Source: an uncultured Anaerolineales bacterium (GTDB lineage: Bacteria > Chloroflexota > Anaerolineae > Anaerolineales > Villigracilaceae). Taken from it: a stretch of DNA of 64,000 nucleotides. Location: positions 1 to 64,000 of the forward strand of contig CALFXA010000215.1 of the NCBI GenBank assembly GCA_937928015.1, written 5' to 3'. The position numbers were made by a program, and so were the translations under genes. This document shows positions 26,501 through 35,507 of this stretch, one piece after another (position 1 is the first letter of the stretch; the number at the start of each line of letters is the position of its first letter). Below the pieces are notes generated by a model. That model was given only the letters and a program-made list of their open reading frames with translations. It had not been told where the DNA came from and made no database searches.

Positions 26501-26809
26501 GTTCTCGTCCAGGGCGGGACGCACCAGCGGGGTGGGCGTCGAGGACGAGTCGAAGATGGGCGGCGGGGTGGGGGTGGGAGTCGGCGTGCGAGCACGCTGC
26601 GGCTCGGGCGGCAGGATCAGGGTCGAGTCGGCGGAGGCGGGGGGTTCTTCGGGCGCAGGCTGCGGCGCGGGTTCGGGATCAGGCTCCGTCTCGGGAATGA
26701 GGTTCGAGGCGGGTTCGAATCCGGTCGGCAGGTCGGGGAGGGTTTCATCCTCCGAGCGCAGCAGGCGGCGCAGTCGTTCGCGGGAGTCTTCGTGTTCAGG
26801 TTGGGACAT
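23549..26809 (-). CDS. Class A penicillin-binding protein (PBP1A family)
   Basis: 1086 residues, bifunctional peptidoglycan glycosyltransferase/transpeptidase. About 170 cytoplasmic residues are proline, glutamate and threonine rich, then one transmembrane helix (about 174-200). The GT51 domain has catalytic E262 in EDKEFYSHPG. The transpeptidase has S556 and K559 in GSSIKP, SNSFN, and K751 in KTGT. A beta-rich domain follows, then a Thr-Pro-rich tail of about 60 residues ending the protein. The start at 26809 is chosen because it is the first methionine after the MaoC stop (26815); no Shine-Dalgarno is visible, so it may depend on coupling. The tail may span the wall or be glycosylated, which is inference. 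Confidence 0.93.
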   Translation of the reverse strand: MSQPEHEDSRERLRRLLRSEDETLPDLPTGFEPASNLIPETEPDPEPAPQPAPEEPPASADSTLILPPEPQRARTPTPTPTPPPIFDSSSTPTPLVRPALDENNMPLPRRVDQIDMAGTRVTRAAYEPPSTGRRPAQQTRVTQPPPAYVPPPAPPAPPFWSNIDWRGSMGCLVRGLIVSIFLVVIVGLCLGSVAVYEYYSIARTLPSVEDLKNRASQFETTRILDRNGNLLYEILDPSAGRRTYVPLNKISPNLVAATIATEDKEFYSHPGFDFWAIVRALWQNYLTGGQSGGASTITQQLARALLLSPEERSQRTVTRKAREIILAAEITRRYSKDEILELYLNEIYYGNLAYGIEAASETYFGKPADQLTLAEASFLAGLPQSPAVYDIYTNRETTLLRQQQVLVLMYEDSQSQNCIPVSNNPSPVCVDALAASTAADDMKNRTFSSPNIDTRYPHWVNYVRSLLEAQYDAQTIYRSGFTIYTTLDPTLQDEAQRLVTEQIATLVDKNAHNGALVAIRPSTGEILAMVGSPDFNNDAISGQVNMAISQTRQPGSSIKPITYVAAFEKGWTPSTLIWDVPSEFPPSGDPNDTRDPYIPVNYDGKSHGPVTVRVALSNSFNVPAVKTLNFIGIYGKGGMIEMAKRLGITSLTRDDYGLALTLGGGDVSLLEMTGAFSVFANSGQRVPPVAILKITDFAGNVVYEYKPQPGEQVIRAEHAYLISSILSDNDSRSWMFGRNSVLNLPFPVAAKTGTTNDFRDNWTLGYTPDLVTGVWVGNADYTPMVNTTGLTGAAPIWSQFMTFAVPYLTNNNPTPFNRPPGVVDTVVCSLSGTQPSNSCKQQYTEVFASDQPPLPASQDLLRRINLDLWTLLEASNACKDFTESENVFNVSDPWARKWLGGGEGRDWLDQHDLPRRPVYAPERECRADDPHPQLELAVSDGQQVTSPILEIKGTADATGLFESWKLELGLGADPNNWVLLNGGNSPVKNGTLHLVDLSNLPNGVFTLKLTVTGKNGEVSKSVRLNLDLATPTPSPTSTEPPPTLAPPTWTPTATETPTFPPPPATETPTSTPTPTPTPTETPTTGP

Positions 26810-26814
26810 GACGT

Positions 26815-27264
26815 TTACTGTGGTTTGGACGCCACCAGGACCACCCAGGTTCCCTTCATCACCGTTTCGTCTTTTTGATTTTTCACGTCGAAGACGATGG
26901 TGACGGAACCACCGCCCAGCCGCGGCAGAGGCTTGGTCTCGGTGACGTTCATCTCGGCATGGATGGTGTCGCCGATGAAGACAGGCTTGCTGAACTTCCA
27001 CTCATTGATTTCGCGGAAGGCGATCACGGTGCCTTCGAGCACGCCCGTGCGCATGGCCAGCCCCGAGGCGATGGCCATACCCAGCAGGCCGTGCGCCACG
27101 CGCTGGCCGAATGGGGTGGTCTTGGCGAACTCGGCGTCGGTGTGGATCTGGTTGAAATCGCCCGAGAGCCCGGCGAAGGTAAAGATGTCGCTCTCGGCGA
27201 TGGTGCGGCCCACGGTGACGATCTTCTGGCCGACGGTGAACTCCTCGAAATACAAACCTGGCAT
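26815..27264 (-). CDS. MaoC-family (R)-specific enoyl-CoA hydratase-like protein
   Basis: 149 residues, single hotdog domain. The hydratase motif is present with D36 and H41 (GLSGDFNQIHTD), followed by FGQRVAHGLL. The ATG at 27264 is preceded by GAGGAGA at good distance. A longer frame from 27315 has no ribosome site. Family members hydrate short or medium enoyl-CoA, or act on mesaconyl- or crotonyl-type substrates. It is the first gene of an operon running into the PBP and creatininase genes, with no fatty acid genes nearby, so its physiological substrate is open. Confidence 0.9.
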   Translation of the reverse strand: MPGLYFEEFTVGQKIVTVGRTIAESDIFTFAGLSGDFNQIHTDAEFAKTTPFGQRVAHGLLGMAIASGLAMRTGVLEGTVIAFREINEWKFSKPVFIGDTIHAEMNVTETKPLPRLGGGSVTIVFDVKNQKDETVMKGTWVVLVASKPQ

Positions 27265-27395
27265 AGTCTTCTCCTCTTTTTCGACGACGATATCTTCCTG
27301 ACAATTTAACAACAAAAACGGGCGATGGGTTCAGTTTTTGGACGTGCAGATTCTTTCGTTGGAATTTCGGCGGGTTGCTGTCCGAATTATACCCT

Positions 27396-27424
27396 TTGAC
27401 CTTCCGCGCATCTGCCCGTACAAT
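27396..27424 (+). promoter_or_regulatory. Sigma-70-type promoter giving a leaderless transcript
   Basis: TTGACC (27396-27401), exactly 17 bases, then TACAAT (27419-27424). Only six bases separate the -10 box from the ATG at 27431, so the predicted RNA start falls on or next to the start codon. No Shine-Dalgarno is present. Confidence 0.75.
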
Positions 27425-27430
27425 AGAACC

Positions 27431-29803
27431 ATGCGCAATTGGTCTCTTGGCCCCGGCGACCCGCTGTTTTTGATCCTGGCAGCGGATTCCCGCCTGTGCA
27501 CCCCCGATTACCTCAACGATCACATTTGGGAACTCGACCTCGGCGGCGGCGAACCGGCCGCCCTGTCGCTGCGCACCACCTACGGCCTGCGCGCGCGCGC
27601 GATGCGCCTGTTCCTGCGCTTCACCGAAAATGGACAGCCCGTCACCGATCCCTCGGCCTTCGCGGTCGGTCCGCGCTTGAAACGCTTCCACCCCAATTTC
27701 CTCTGGCTCGAATTCTCCCCCATCAAAGACCTGGACGCCGACGCTGAGTTCTGGGTGCCCGATTCCAACTCCCTGGCCGGGCGGGTGACCCTGGTCAACC
27801 GCAGCGCGGCCACCCGTCAGATCCGCCTGGAGGTGTGCGCCGCGCTGGTCCACCTGAATGGGCAGAACATGATGCCGGTCCAGCAGCAGATGGTCAATGT
27901 GTTGGCCGGCGGCACGGGCGGACTCTTCCCGGTCCTATTCATGACCGGCGGACCCAAGCCCGGGGCGGGTCCGCACCCCTCGCTGGCCCTGGACCTGGAG
28001 CTGGGTCCCGGGGCGACTCGCCGGGTCGCCTTTTCCCAGGCCGCCCGCGAGAGCCTGCCCGCGTCTTTCGAGTTGGCGCGTCACACCGCCGCCCGCCCGT
28101 GGGAGGCCGAGCGCGCCCGCATCGAACGTACCTGCGAGTCCAATCTGTACGACATCCACACCGGCGACCCGGACTGGGACGCCGCCCTGGCCTTCTCGCA
28201 GACCGCCGCCTTCGGCCTGCTCCTGCGCGGCAACGATCACCTTCCGCGCACCACGTTTGTCCTCTCGCGCCAGCCCGACCACGGCTACTCGCACAAGGGC
28301 GACGGCACCGACTATCCCCCTGCCTGGAACGGACAGACTCCGCTCGAAGCGCATTACCTTTCCAGCCTATTACCTGGCGCGCCCGCCACAGGACGTGAAT
28401 TCCTGCTCAACTTCCTGGCCGTACAAGGCGAGAACGGTGAAATAGACAACAAGCCCGGTCTCGGCGGTCAGCGTGGAAAACTGCTGGCCGCGCCCCTGCT
28501 GGCCTCCCTGGCCTGGAGCCTGCACCAGTCCAACCCCGACCTGACCTTCCTCGAACGGGTCTTCCCCAAACTACAGAAATTTTTCTGGTCGTGGTTCTCC
28601 CCCGACCACGATCCTCAACGCGATGGCGTCCCCGAATGGACTCATCCGCTCCAGACCGGTTTCGAAGACAATCCGCTCTTCGACGTCTGGCATCCCTGGT
28701 CACAGGGCGTGGACATCGGCACGGTCCACAGCCCGGCTTTGTGCGCCATGCTCTACCGCGAGTCCCGCTGCCTGCTCCAGATGGCGAAGGCACTCGGCTC
28801 GGCGGATGACTTCAGCCTGCTCGAACTCCAGGCCGAGAAACTGCGCGCGCTGGTCGAGGCCAGTTGGGACGCCGCCTCCGCCCTGTACACCTACACCGAC
28901 CGCGACACCCATCTGAGTCCGCGAGGCAAGGTCCTCGTGCGCGGCAAGGAGGGCGCAAGCTCCTTCCGCCCGAAGGCTGAGTTCGAGGCTCCCGTCCGCC
29001 TGCAGATCGAGATTCGGACCAAGAGTCACACCACGAAGCGCCCCGAGGCGGAGATTGGCGAGTACGCCATCAAGGGCGAGCCCGAGATCATCGAGGGGCA
29101 TCGTTTCCAGTGGCAGAGCGGCGGATTGGTGGCGACCAGCCAAAAGGTCTACACCCAGGTGGGACGCGTGCGGGTGCGCGGCCTGGACCCGAAAGATAAG
29201 GTCATCGTCCGCACCGTGGATTTGACCTCCGAGGATCAGACTCTGATTCTGCCGCTTTGGGCTGGCATGTCGGACCCGCAGCATGCCCAGGCCCTGATCG
29301 GCCGCACCATCCTGGCAGCAGATCGCTTCGACCGCCCCTTCGGGCTGCCAGCCCTGCCGTCCCTACCGACGCCCGAAGCGGACTCCGTTGGAATGAGCGT
29401 GCACCTGCCCTGGAATCATCTGGTCGGCGAGGGGCTGCTGGCTTACGGCTTCCGCGACGAAGCCGCCCGCCTGACGGCCCACCTGATGAACGCCGTCATC
29501 CAGAACCTCAAGCAGATGCGCGCCTTCTACCAGCGCTATCACGCCGAGCGCGGGACGGGCATCGGCGAGCGCAACGCCCTGAGCGGACTCGCCCCCGTGG
29601 GCCTGTTCCTGCATGCCCTGGGCGTGACGGTCTTCTCACCCACGCGCGTGCGCCTGGAGGGACGCAACCCCTACCCCTGGACGGTCACCGTCAAATATCG
29701 CGGCCTGACCGTGGTCCGCAACCTGGAGGATACGGTCGTCACCTTCCCGAACGGCTCCACCATCCGCGTGACTGATACAGCGCCCGTGATCGTCACCCCC
29801 TAA
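27431..29803 (+). CDS. MGH1/GH63-like (alpha/alpha)6 glycoside hydrolase-like protein
   Basis: 790 residues from the ATG at 27431. A frame opens upstream at 27338, but it would read through the promoter. The N-terminal third is beta-rich (about 1-230). The middle (about 240-480) has the (alpha/alpha)6-barrel pattern of mannosylglycerate hydrolase/trehalase-like glycosidases: DPDWDAALAFSQTA, DYPPAWNGQTPLEAHYLSS, DGVPEW. The barrel continues near the end with MSVHLPWNHLVGEGLLAYGF and YHAERGTGIGERNALSGLAPVG. The insert at about 515-600 (SSFRPKAEFEAPVRLQIE and on) is unusual. No signal peptide, so cytoplasmic. Probable substrate: an alpha-glucoside or a compatible solute; unproven. A terminator follows at once. 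Confidence 0.75.
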   Translation: MRNWSLGPGDPLFLILAADSRLCTPDYLNDHIWELDLGGGEPAALSLRTTYGLRARAMRLFLRFTENGQPVTDPSAFAVGPRLKRFHPNFLWLEFSPIKDLDADAEFWVPDSNSLAGRVTLVNRSAATRQIRLEVCAALVHLNGQNMMPVQQQMVNVLAGGTGGLFPVLFMTGGPKPGAGPHPSLALDLELGPGATRRVAFSQAARESLPASFELARHTAARPWEAERARIERTCESNLYDIHTGDPDWDAALAFSQTAAFGLLLRGNDHLPRTTFVLSRQPDHGYSHKGDGTDYPPAWNGQTPLEAHYLSSLLPGAPATGREFLLNFLAVQGENGEIDNKPGLGGQRGKLLAAPLLASLAWSLHQSNPDLTFLERVFPKLQKFFWSWFSPDHDPQRDGVPEWTHPLQTGFEDNPLFDVWHPWSQGVDIGTVHSPALCAMLYRESRCLLQMAKALGSADDFSLLELQAEKLRALVEASWDAASALYTYTDRDTHLSPRGKVLVRGKEGASSFRPKAEFEAPVRLQIEIRTKSHTTKRPEAEIGEYAIKGEPEIIEGHRFQWQSGGLVATSQKVYTQVGRVRVRGLDPKDKVIVRTVDLTSEDQTLILPLWAGMSDPQHAQALIGRTILAADRFDRPFGLPALPSLPTPEADSVGMSVHLPWNHLVGEGLLAYGFRDEAARLTAHLMNAVIQNLKQMRAFYQRYHAERGTGIGERNALSGLAPVGLFLHALGVTVFSPTRVRLEGRNPYPWTVTVKYRGLTVVRNLEDTVVTFPNGSTIRVTDTAPVIVTP

Positions 29804-29806
29804 ACA

Positions 29807-29834
29807 AAAACGCCTTCCATACGGAAGGCGTTTT
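29807..29834. terminator. Two-way intrinsic terminator
   Basis: Stem AAAACGCCTTCC / GGAAGGCGTTTT with a four-base ATAC loop, A-run before and T-run after, three bases behind the glycosidase stop (29803). It also faces the minus-strand gene ending at 29850. Confidence 0.9.
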
Positions 29835-29849
29835 GATTCGTGCTTGTCG

Positions 29850-30248
29850 TTATCGCGCCCAGCCGCCCGGCAGGCGGGACACACCCACGTACACAAAGAA
29901 CAGCGCGAACAAGACCGCGAACAACGCATTGCGGAAGCGCATCTTATCCGAGGCGTTCTTCCAGCGCGCGGGCAGATGCGCCACCACGGCAGCCACCATC
30001 ATCACGGCCATGTGCTCGAAACGATACGAAGGCCAGGCCGAGGTCGCGATCCCCGACCAGACGAAATAGATTAGGCCGAGCAGAACCTGCAGGTCCATCA
30101 GGCCGCTGAAGCCCGAGGACAAGCCGCGGTCCATGGGCTTGAACGCGCCGCCCGTGAACGCGCCGACGGCGAACTTGATGATGGCTACGAAGGCCACGAT
30201 CACGATCAGCCAGCGCACAATGGAATGGATCATCAGCAAAATGCTCAT
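29850..30248 (-). CDS. Small four-helix integral membrane protein
   Basis: 132 residues with four predicted transmembrane helices, at about 10-32, 48-65, 76-93 and 108-126. Short polar links contain FKPMDRGLSSGFSG and YRFEHMAV. The histidines in helices one and three (H8 and H79, approximate) recall cytochrome-like four-helix bundles, but I cannot assign a family. The ATG at 30248 has AAGGAGA six to seven bases upstream. It follows the topoisomerase gene by 44 bases in the same direction, so it is probably in the gyrA transcript. Confidence 0.8.
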   Translation of the reverse strand: MSILLMIHSIVRWLIVIVAFVAIIKFAVGAFTGGAFKPMDRGLSSGFSGLMDLQVLLGLIYFVWSGIATSAWPSYRFEHMAVMMVAAVVAHLPARWKNASDKMRFRNALFAVLFALFFVYVGVSRLPGGWAR

Positions 30249-30292
30249 TGAATGTCTCCTTGTCGTCTTGTAACGTCTTCGATAAAAAATCT

Positions 30293-32839
30293 CTACTTCT
30301 TTTTCGCGGGCTTGGACTTCGCCGCAGGCTTCCTGGCTGCCTTGGCTGGCGCAGATTTCTTGGCCGTGGGTTTCTTCTTCGGTTCTTCGGCCTTCTTTGA
30401 GACATACTTCTCAACCTGCCAGCCGAGCGTGACGTGGGTCACGGCATCACCGGCCTTGATCTCGACCAGTGCGTCGCCGCGGGTGGCGGCGCGTTTGCGC
30501 AGTTGGGCCTCGTCCAAGCGGTGCGACTTGGCCGCGGCTTTCAATAAATGGACCGTGGCAATCCAGTTACCTTTGCCCATGGCCATGCCCGCCAGCTTGA
30601 CGCCACGCGGCAGGTCCCAGGCGATGACGCCCTTGCCATAACGACCCTGAACGGGGAACTCCTTCGGCTCGACGCGTTTGGCCTTGCCATCCGTACCCAT
30701 GAACAGGATTTCACCTTGTGCTGGAATGACCTCCGCGCCGACGACTTCCTGGCCGACGTCCAGTTTGATGCCGTTGACGCCTGCCGCGATCAACCCCATC
30801 GCGCGGACCTCGTCTTCTTTGAATCGGATGGCCATGCCCGAGGACGTAGCCAGCAGGATGTCCTTCTTGCCATCAGTCAACGCCACCCAGCCCAGAGCAT
30901 CGCCCTCGTTGACGCGCGCCAGGACGAAGGTCTGCGCTGAGGGACCGGGCAGTTCGCTGATGGCGCTCTTCTTGACCATGCCACCGCGCGTGACGGTCAG
31001 CACACAGGTTTCTTCGGGGAAGTCCGCACGTTTGGCGGGCAGTGAGAAGACCGCCGCCAGTTCGTCACTGTCTCTGAGCGGAGAGGCCTTGTAATACGGC
31101 GCGCCGTCTGTGAGCTTCTCGGCCTCGGGCACGGTGTGGACTCCGACCGCAGCGGCGGTCCCGCTCGTCGAAACGAGATACAGCACATCGGTCGTGTTGA
31201 CGCGCACCAGCCACTTGGGGGCGTCGGTCCCGCTCGGGCGCGGAGCCTTGTCATCGTGGGAGCGGGCCATCATCCCATCCGCAGTGATTCCCACCCAGAC
31301 AGTCTGGTCGGGGATCAGGTCAGAAGCCGTCAACAATTTGGCAGCCTTGCCTGCCTTGACGCTCACGATCTGCGTGCGGCGGCGGTCGCCATAATTGGCC
31401 TTGACGTTGAGCAGTTCCTCCGAGACCACGCCGCGCATCTTCTTCGGCGACTTGAGCAACTCGGTCAGTTCCTTGATCAACGCGCTGACCTCTTTGTACT
31501 CGGTCTCGATCTTCTTGCGTTCGAGCGCGGCCAGGCGGCGCAACTGCATATCGAGGATGGCGTTGGCCTGGAGTTCGCTCAGCTTGTAACGCTTCATCAA
31601 CTTGACGCGTGCGGCGTCCACGTCGGCGGCGGAGCGGATGAGTTCGATGATCTCGTCCAGGTTCTTGAGTGCGACGAGGTAACCTTCGAGGATGTGGGCG
31701 CGGGCCTTGGCCTTTTCGAGGTCGTACTCGGCGCGGCGCTTGATGACCGTCAGGCGGTGTTCGAGGTAGACGCGCAGAGCCTGCTTGAGGGTCAGGGTAC
31801 GCGGCTCGCCGTCGACTAGCGCCAGCAGGTTGATACTGAAGGCCGACTGCATCGGCGTGCGTTTGTAGAGCGCAGCCAGCACCTTCTCGGGCTCGGCGTT
31901 CTTGGTCAACTCGATGACGATGCGCATACCCTGACGGTCGGATTCGTCGCGCAGGTCCGATAGGCCTTCGAGCTGGCCGTCGCGCACCAGTTCCGCGATG
32001 CGCTCGATCAGGCTGGATTTATTGACCTGATACGGCAGCTCGGTGACGATGATGCGGCTCTTACCGCGTTCCATTTCTTCGATGTGAGCCTTGGCCTGGA
32101 TGGTGACGCGGCCGCGGCCCTTGCCGTAGGCTTCGTCGATGGCCTCTTCGCCCTTCTGCTCGACGATGATTCCGCCCGTGGGGAAATCTGGACCCTGGAC
32201 GAATTCCATCAATTGCTCGACGTCGATGTCGTCGAGTTTTTCCCATTTTTCGAGCATGTAGACGAGCGCGTCGATCACCTCGCCCAGGTTGTGCGGCGGG
32301 ATGGAAGTGGCCATACCGACGGCGATGCCCGTCGCGCCGTTGACCAGCAGGTTGGGGATGGCGGCGGGCAGCACGGACGGTTCTTCGAGTGTGTCATCGA
32401 AGTTGCCCGTGAAATCGACCGTGTCCTTGTTGATGTCGCCCAGCATGTCCATGGCGGGATGTGCCAGGCGGGCCTCGGTGTAACGCATCGCAGCAGGCGG
32501 ATCGCCATCCACCGAGCCAAAGTTGCCCTGTCCATCGACCAGCATGGTGCGCATGGAGAAATCCTGCGCGAGCCGCGCCATGGCCTCATACACGGACGCG
32601 TCGCCGTGCGGGTGATATTTGCCCAGCACCTCGCCAACGATACGAGCGGATTTCTTGTAGGCGCTGTCGGCGCGGATGCCCATGTCGTACATGGCGTACA
32701 GGATGCGGCGCTGCACGGGTTTGAGTCCGTCACGGGCGTCGGGCAGGGCGCGCGAGACAATCACGGACATAGCGTAATCCAGGTACGCCTGCTGCATCTC
32801 GTGGTCGATGTCAATTTTTCGGATCGCGTGGGTGGCCAT
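30293..32839 (-). CDS. gyrA: DNA gyrase / topoisomerase IV subunit A
   Basis: 848 residues from the ATG at 32839 ([15 protein letters not shown]). The catalytic tyrosine is Y120 in [10 protein letters not shown]. Other family segments are present: [41 protein letters not shown] and the coiled coil with [13 protein letters not shown]. The C-terminal domain carries beta-pinwheel repeats, but the canonical GyrA box (QRRGGKG) is not found where expected. The nearest match is QGRYGKG late in the domain. A Lys/Ala/Pro-rich tail of about 35 residues ends the protein. It could therefore be a ParC-like subunit or a divergent GyrA. No gyrB/parE lies beside it. It has its own promoter at 32926-32954. 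Confidence 0.88.
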   Translation of the reverse strand: MATHAIRKIDIDHEMQQAYLDYAMSVIVSRALPDARDGLKPVQRRILYAMYDMGIRADSAYKKSARIVGEVLGKYHPHGDASVYEAMARLAQDFSMRTMLVDGQGNFGSVDGDPPAAMRYTEARLAHPAMDMLGDINKDTVDFTGNFDDTLEEPSVLPAAIPNLLVNGATGIAVGMATSIPPHNLGEVIDALVYMLEKWEKLDDIDVEQLMEFVQGPDFPTGGIIVEQKGEEAIDEAYGKGRGRVTIQAKAHIEEMERGKSRIIVTELPYQVNKSSLIERIAELVRDGQLEGLSDLRDESDRQGMRIVIELTKNAEPEKVLAALYKRTPMQSAFSINLLALVDGEPRTLTLKQALRVYLEHRLTVIKRRAEYDLEKAKARAHILEGYLVALKNLDEIIELIRSAADVDAARVKLMKRYKLSELQANAILDMQLRRLAALERKKIETEYKEVSALIKELTELLKSPKKMRGVVSEELLNVKANYGDRRRTQIVSVKAGKAAKLLTASDLIPDQTVWVGITADGMMARSHDDKAPRPSGTDAPKWLVRVNTTDVLYLVSTSGTAAAVGVHTVPEAEKLTDGAPYYKASPLRDSDELAAVFSLPAKRADFPEETCVLTVTRGGMVKKSAISELPGPSAQTFVLARVNEGDALGWVALTDGKKDILLATSSGMAIRFKEDEVRAMGLIAAGVNGIKLDVGQEVVGAEVIPAQGEILFMGTDGKAKRVEPKEFPVQGRYGKGVIAWDLPRGVKLAGMAMGKGNWIATVHLLKAAAKSHRLDEAQLRKRAATRGDALVEIKAGDAVTHVTLGWQVEKYVSKKAEEPKKKPTAKKSAPAKAARKPAAKSKPAKKK

Positions 32840-32857
32840 AAAACTCCAATACCTCTC

Positions 32858-32901
32858 ACCCCATCCCTTCTCCTTGAGGGAGAGAGGCAAGGGGCGAGGG
32901 A
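32858..32901. repeat. Dispersed repeat copy in the gyrA leader
   Basis: CTCACCCCATCCC followed by TCTCCTTGAGGGAGAGAGG and AAGGGGCGAGGG. It has the same consensus as the element inside lipB at 42175-42209: C-rich arm, short inverted GAGGG centre, GGGCGAGGG end. It falls in the 5' untranslated region of the gyrA mRNA, about 20 bases before the ATG. Confidence 0.65.
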
Positions 32902-32925
32902 AAATATGTTCTAAGTTGCGGGGCA

Positions 32926-32954
32926 ATCTTACGGGGAAAGAGGCAGGGCGTCAA
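32926..32954 (-). promoter_or_regulatory. Promoter of the gyrA transcript
   Basis: On the minus strand TTGACG (32954-32949), exactly 17 bases, then TAAGAT (32931-32926). The leader from about 32919 to 32839 is roughly 80 bases and contains the dispersed repeat. Confidence 0.7.
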
Positions 32955-33064
32955 GTGCGGTTTGGGTTGAGGAAAAAGAAATTAACCGCGAAGAAACGAA
33001 GAACGCGAAGCCTCTTAAGGAATCTTCGCGCTCTTAGAAGTTTATTCTTATGGATAAGTATTTA

Positions 33065-33709
33065 TTAATGGATTGGCAGTTCTAATTCTCTCTGATAAGC
33101 CTGAATTCTTTTATCCGTATTTTGAATCACTTTTGTGAAAAGTGCCCAGTATTCGTCGCGAGGCAGATTAGATGACTCGAATACAAGACGAGAAACTACA
33201 GAACCACGAACGATAAATACCTGACAATAAGTTGCAAATTTATCCTTGTTATATCCTAGACAGCTTACCTTCATCAAGTCAGGCGGAGGAGCGAGATTAA
33301 TGGATGGGAGATCAATAGGGGTCTTCGTTGCCAGATCAATATTATCTGGCTTGCGTGTAAATTCTGGTAGGTTTGCAAGTTCGGGCTCTATCCAAACTTC
33401 ATGATCTATGTCAGAGTACGCAGTTACTTTGCTTTCATGATTGAAATATCGAAAGTAGATAGATCTGGAATACATTTGAGTCGCTGTTGGGCTGTCAATT
33501 TCCGAGACGCCCTGTTGAGAGGATTGATAGCTTAAAGACCAGCCACACCCAAAATCCTCCGTACGGAGGATGGCCTTTTGAATATCCATTTTTTGCTCAT
33601 CCAGCCAGGGTTGCGAAAAATCGGGTAGTGTTTGAAAATAACATGCTCCTAATAACTTAGCAATCGCATTTGCAGAAGCAGAAAAAACAATGTTCAGGCT
33701 GATCGTCAA
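33065..33709 (-). CDS. Hypothetical membrane-anchored protein
   Basis: 214 residues if started at the TTG at 33709. In the same frame, codons before that TTG extend the hydrophobic segment (about 20 residues), but no ATG or GTG is available upstream, so the start is uncertain and an error in the sequence or a lost start is possible. After the N-terminal helix the protein is soluble, without a motif I recognise. Notable are LRTEDFGCGWSLSYQSS and VSCLGYNKDKFATYCQVFIVRG, with three or four cysteines that could form disulfides outside the membrane. Base composition is clearly lower in GC than the flanking genes. Confidence 0.6.
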   Translation of the reverse strand: MTISLNIVFSASANAIAKLLGACYFQTLPDFSQPWLDEQKMDIQKAILRTEDFGCGWSLSYQSSQQGVSEIDSPTATQMYSRSIYFRYFNHESKVTAYSDIDHEVWIEPELANLPEFTRKPDNIDLATKTPIDLPSINLAPPPDLMKVSCLGYNKDKFATYCQVFIVRGSVVSRLVFESSNLPRDEYWALFTKVIQNTDKRIQAYQRELELPIH

Positions 33710-33772
33710 AAAGAATATGAAAAGAACCTGCCAAAATAGAACTTTTACTGGAGCGACATTACGCTGGCTAAA

Positions 33773-34147
33773 CTATGAAATTTCACGTTCAACCGTTTTG
33801 TATATGTACCAGCCCACTGCTACGCAAAACACCCCAGCGACAATCATCATGCCCCAGGAGTTATTAAAAAAATACCTCCAGGATAGGTCTGGCACATGAG
33901 CAGAAGTAAGCCAGGATAACACAGAGCCTGCCAGTGCCAGAACAACGCAGGAAATTGTGGCTTGCATCAGGGTGATGCGTCCCATCTTGAGACGATTGAA
34001 AAGGAGCAGAAAACCGCCAACCGTTATAACCAATGATGGAGAAAAGATTGTCACAGTCCCAACGACGAACAAGAATAGCATAATCAGAACAATATCAAGA
34101 CCTTTCCATAGGCCTTTTATAGATTCAAGGTGAGTTATCTTTCCCAT
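33773..34147 (-). CDS. Hypothetical small membrane protein
   Basis: 124 residues with four hydrophobic helices (about 18-36, 38-52, 60-80 and 99-117). The ATG at 34147 has GAGGGC upstream. No family recognised. It directly precedes the hypothetical membrane-anchored protein at 33709 on the same strand (64 bases apart) and shares its AT-rich composition, so the two are probably a pair acquired together. Confidence 0.65.
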   Translation of the reverse strand: MGKITHLESIKGLWKGLDIVLIMLFLFVVGTVTIFSPSLVITVGGFLLLFNRLKMGRITLMQATISCVVLALAGSVLSWLTSAHVPDLSWRYFFNNSWGMMIVAGVFCVAVGWYIYKTVEREIS

Positions 34148-34224
34148 GATGCCCTCTCGGACCTTAATTTAGGAAACGCGCAAAGCTCTTAAAATCTTCG
34201 CGATCTTGATAGCGTTAGCGGTTC

Positions 34225-34257
34225 AAAAAAAAGGCGGCGCTCCCCCACAACGCCGCC
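34225..34257 (-). terminator. Intrinsic terminator of kbl
   Basis: On the minus strand GGCGGCG, an 11-base loop, CGCCGCC, then eight T. It lies 20 bases after the kbl stop. Confidence 0.92.
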
Positions 34258-34276
34258 CGACTACTTGACCACTCGA

Positions 34277-35458
34277 CTAAATCACACCCAACTTCTTGCC
34301 GACCTTCGCAAACGCCTCCAGGCCCTGACCCAGGTCATCGCGGTCGTGCGAGGCGGAGATCATCACGCGGATGCGGGCCTTGCCCTTTGGCACGGTCGGG
34401 AAGCCGATGGACATGGCGAACACGCCTTCCTCGAATAGTTCACGGCTGAACTGCTGAGCCAGCGGTGCTTCGCCGAGCATGATGGGCGTGATGGGCGTCT
34501 CGCTCACACCCGTGTCGAAACCGAGCTTCTTCATCTCGGCCTTGAAATATTTGGCGTTGTCCCACAGACGGTCGACCAGTTCGGTGGAATTTTCCAGCAG
34601 GTCCACCGCCGCCAGACAGGCCGCCGCGTCGGGAACGGTCACTGCCGAGGAGAACAGGAACGGGCGTCCGCGCTGACGCAGCCACTCGATGATGGTCTTG
34701 TCGCCCGCCACGATTCCGCCCATCACGCCGAAGGCCTTCGACATGGTGCCGACTTCGATGTCCACTTTGCCGTGCAGACCGAAGTGATCCACGATGCCGC
34801 GCCCGCCCTTGCCGAGCACGCCTTCACCGTGCGCATCATCCACCATGAAGAGGATGTCGTACTTTTTGGCGACTTCATACAGTGCAGGCAGCGGCGCGAT
34901 ATCGCCGTCCATGCTGAAGACGCCGTCGGTGACGATCAGCGCGCGGCGGTAGGTGTCCGCCGCCTCCTTGATCGCCGCTTCCAGCGCGGAGGCGTCGTTG
35001 TGGTCGTAGGCGATGATCTTCGCGCCCGAGAGGCGGCAGCCGTCGATGATCGAGGCATGGTTCAGGCGGTCGGAGAAGATGACATCCTCCTTGCCAACCA
35101 GCGCAGAGATGGTTCCCAGGTTGGCGGTGAAGCCCGACTGGAAGGTGATCACGTCCTCGGCGCCTTTGAACTTTGCCAGGCGCTTTTCGAGCTCGACGTG
35201 CAGGTCCATCGTCCCGGCGATCGAGCGCACCGCGGCGGGACCCACGCCATATTTCTTCGTGGCCTCCTTGGCGGCTTCCACGATCTTCGGGTGGTTGGCC
35301 AGACCAAGATAATTATTCGAACAGAAGTTGAGCACATCTTTTCCATCCACCATCAGCCGCGCCCCCTGCGCCGAACCGATCGTGCGGATGCGGTTATACA
35401 GGCCCGCTTCCTTCAGGCCGTCGATTTCCTGCTTGAGCCAATCGAGTTTTGCAGACAT
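34277..35458 (-). CDS. kbl: Glycine C-acetyltransferase (2-amino-3-ketobutyrate CoA ligase)
   Basis: 393 residues, the usual length for this alpha-oxoamine synthase. It converts 2-amino-3-oxobutyrate and CoA to glycine and acetyl-CoA, the second step of threonine breakdown. PLP lysine K241 lies in [16 protein letters not shown] (207-214), [11 protein letters not shown] and the C-terminal [13 protein letters not shown] are all in place. The start at 35458 has AGGAGA upstream; the frame open to 35524 has no ribosome site. A TATAAT at 35490-35495 (minus strand) lies just upstream. No threonine dehydrogenase gene is adjacent. Related synthases (BioF, HemA, SPT) share the fold, but overall match favours Kbl. 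Confidence 0.93.
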   Translation of the reverse strand: MSAKLDWLKQEIDGLKEAGLYNRIRTIGSAQGARLMVDGKDVLNFCSNNYLGLANHPKIVEAAKEATKKYGVGPAAVRSIAGTMDLHVELEKRLAKFKGAEDVITFQSGFTANLGTISALVGKEDVIFSDRLNHASIIDGCRLSGAKIIAYDHNDASALEAAIKEAADTYRRALIVTDGVFSMDGDIAPLPALYEVAKKYDILFMVDDAHGEGVLGKGGRGIVDHFGLHGKVDIEVGTMSKAFGVMGGIVAGDKTIIEWLRQRGRPFLFSSAVTVPDAAACLAAVDLLENSTELVDRLWDNAKYFKAEMKKLGFDTGVSETPITPIMLGEAPLAQQFSRELFEEGVFAMSIGFPTVPKGKARIRVMISASHDRDDLGQGLEAFAKVGKKLGVI

Positions 35459-35507
35459 GGAGTCTCCTGTGGTTGAGGTTGACAAAATGATTATAGCCAA
35501 ATGCACA

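Noticed and set aside
34148..34224. Remnant of a mobile element beside the AT-rich patch
   Set aside because: No terminal inverted repeats, target duplication or transposase fragment seen.
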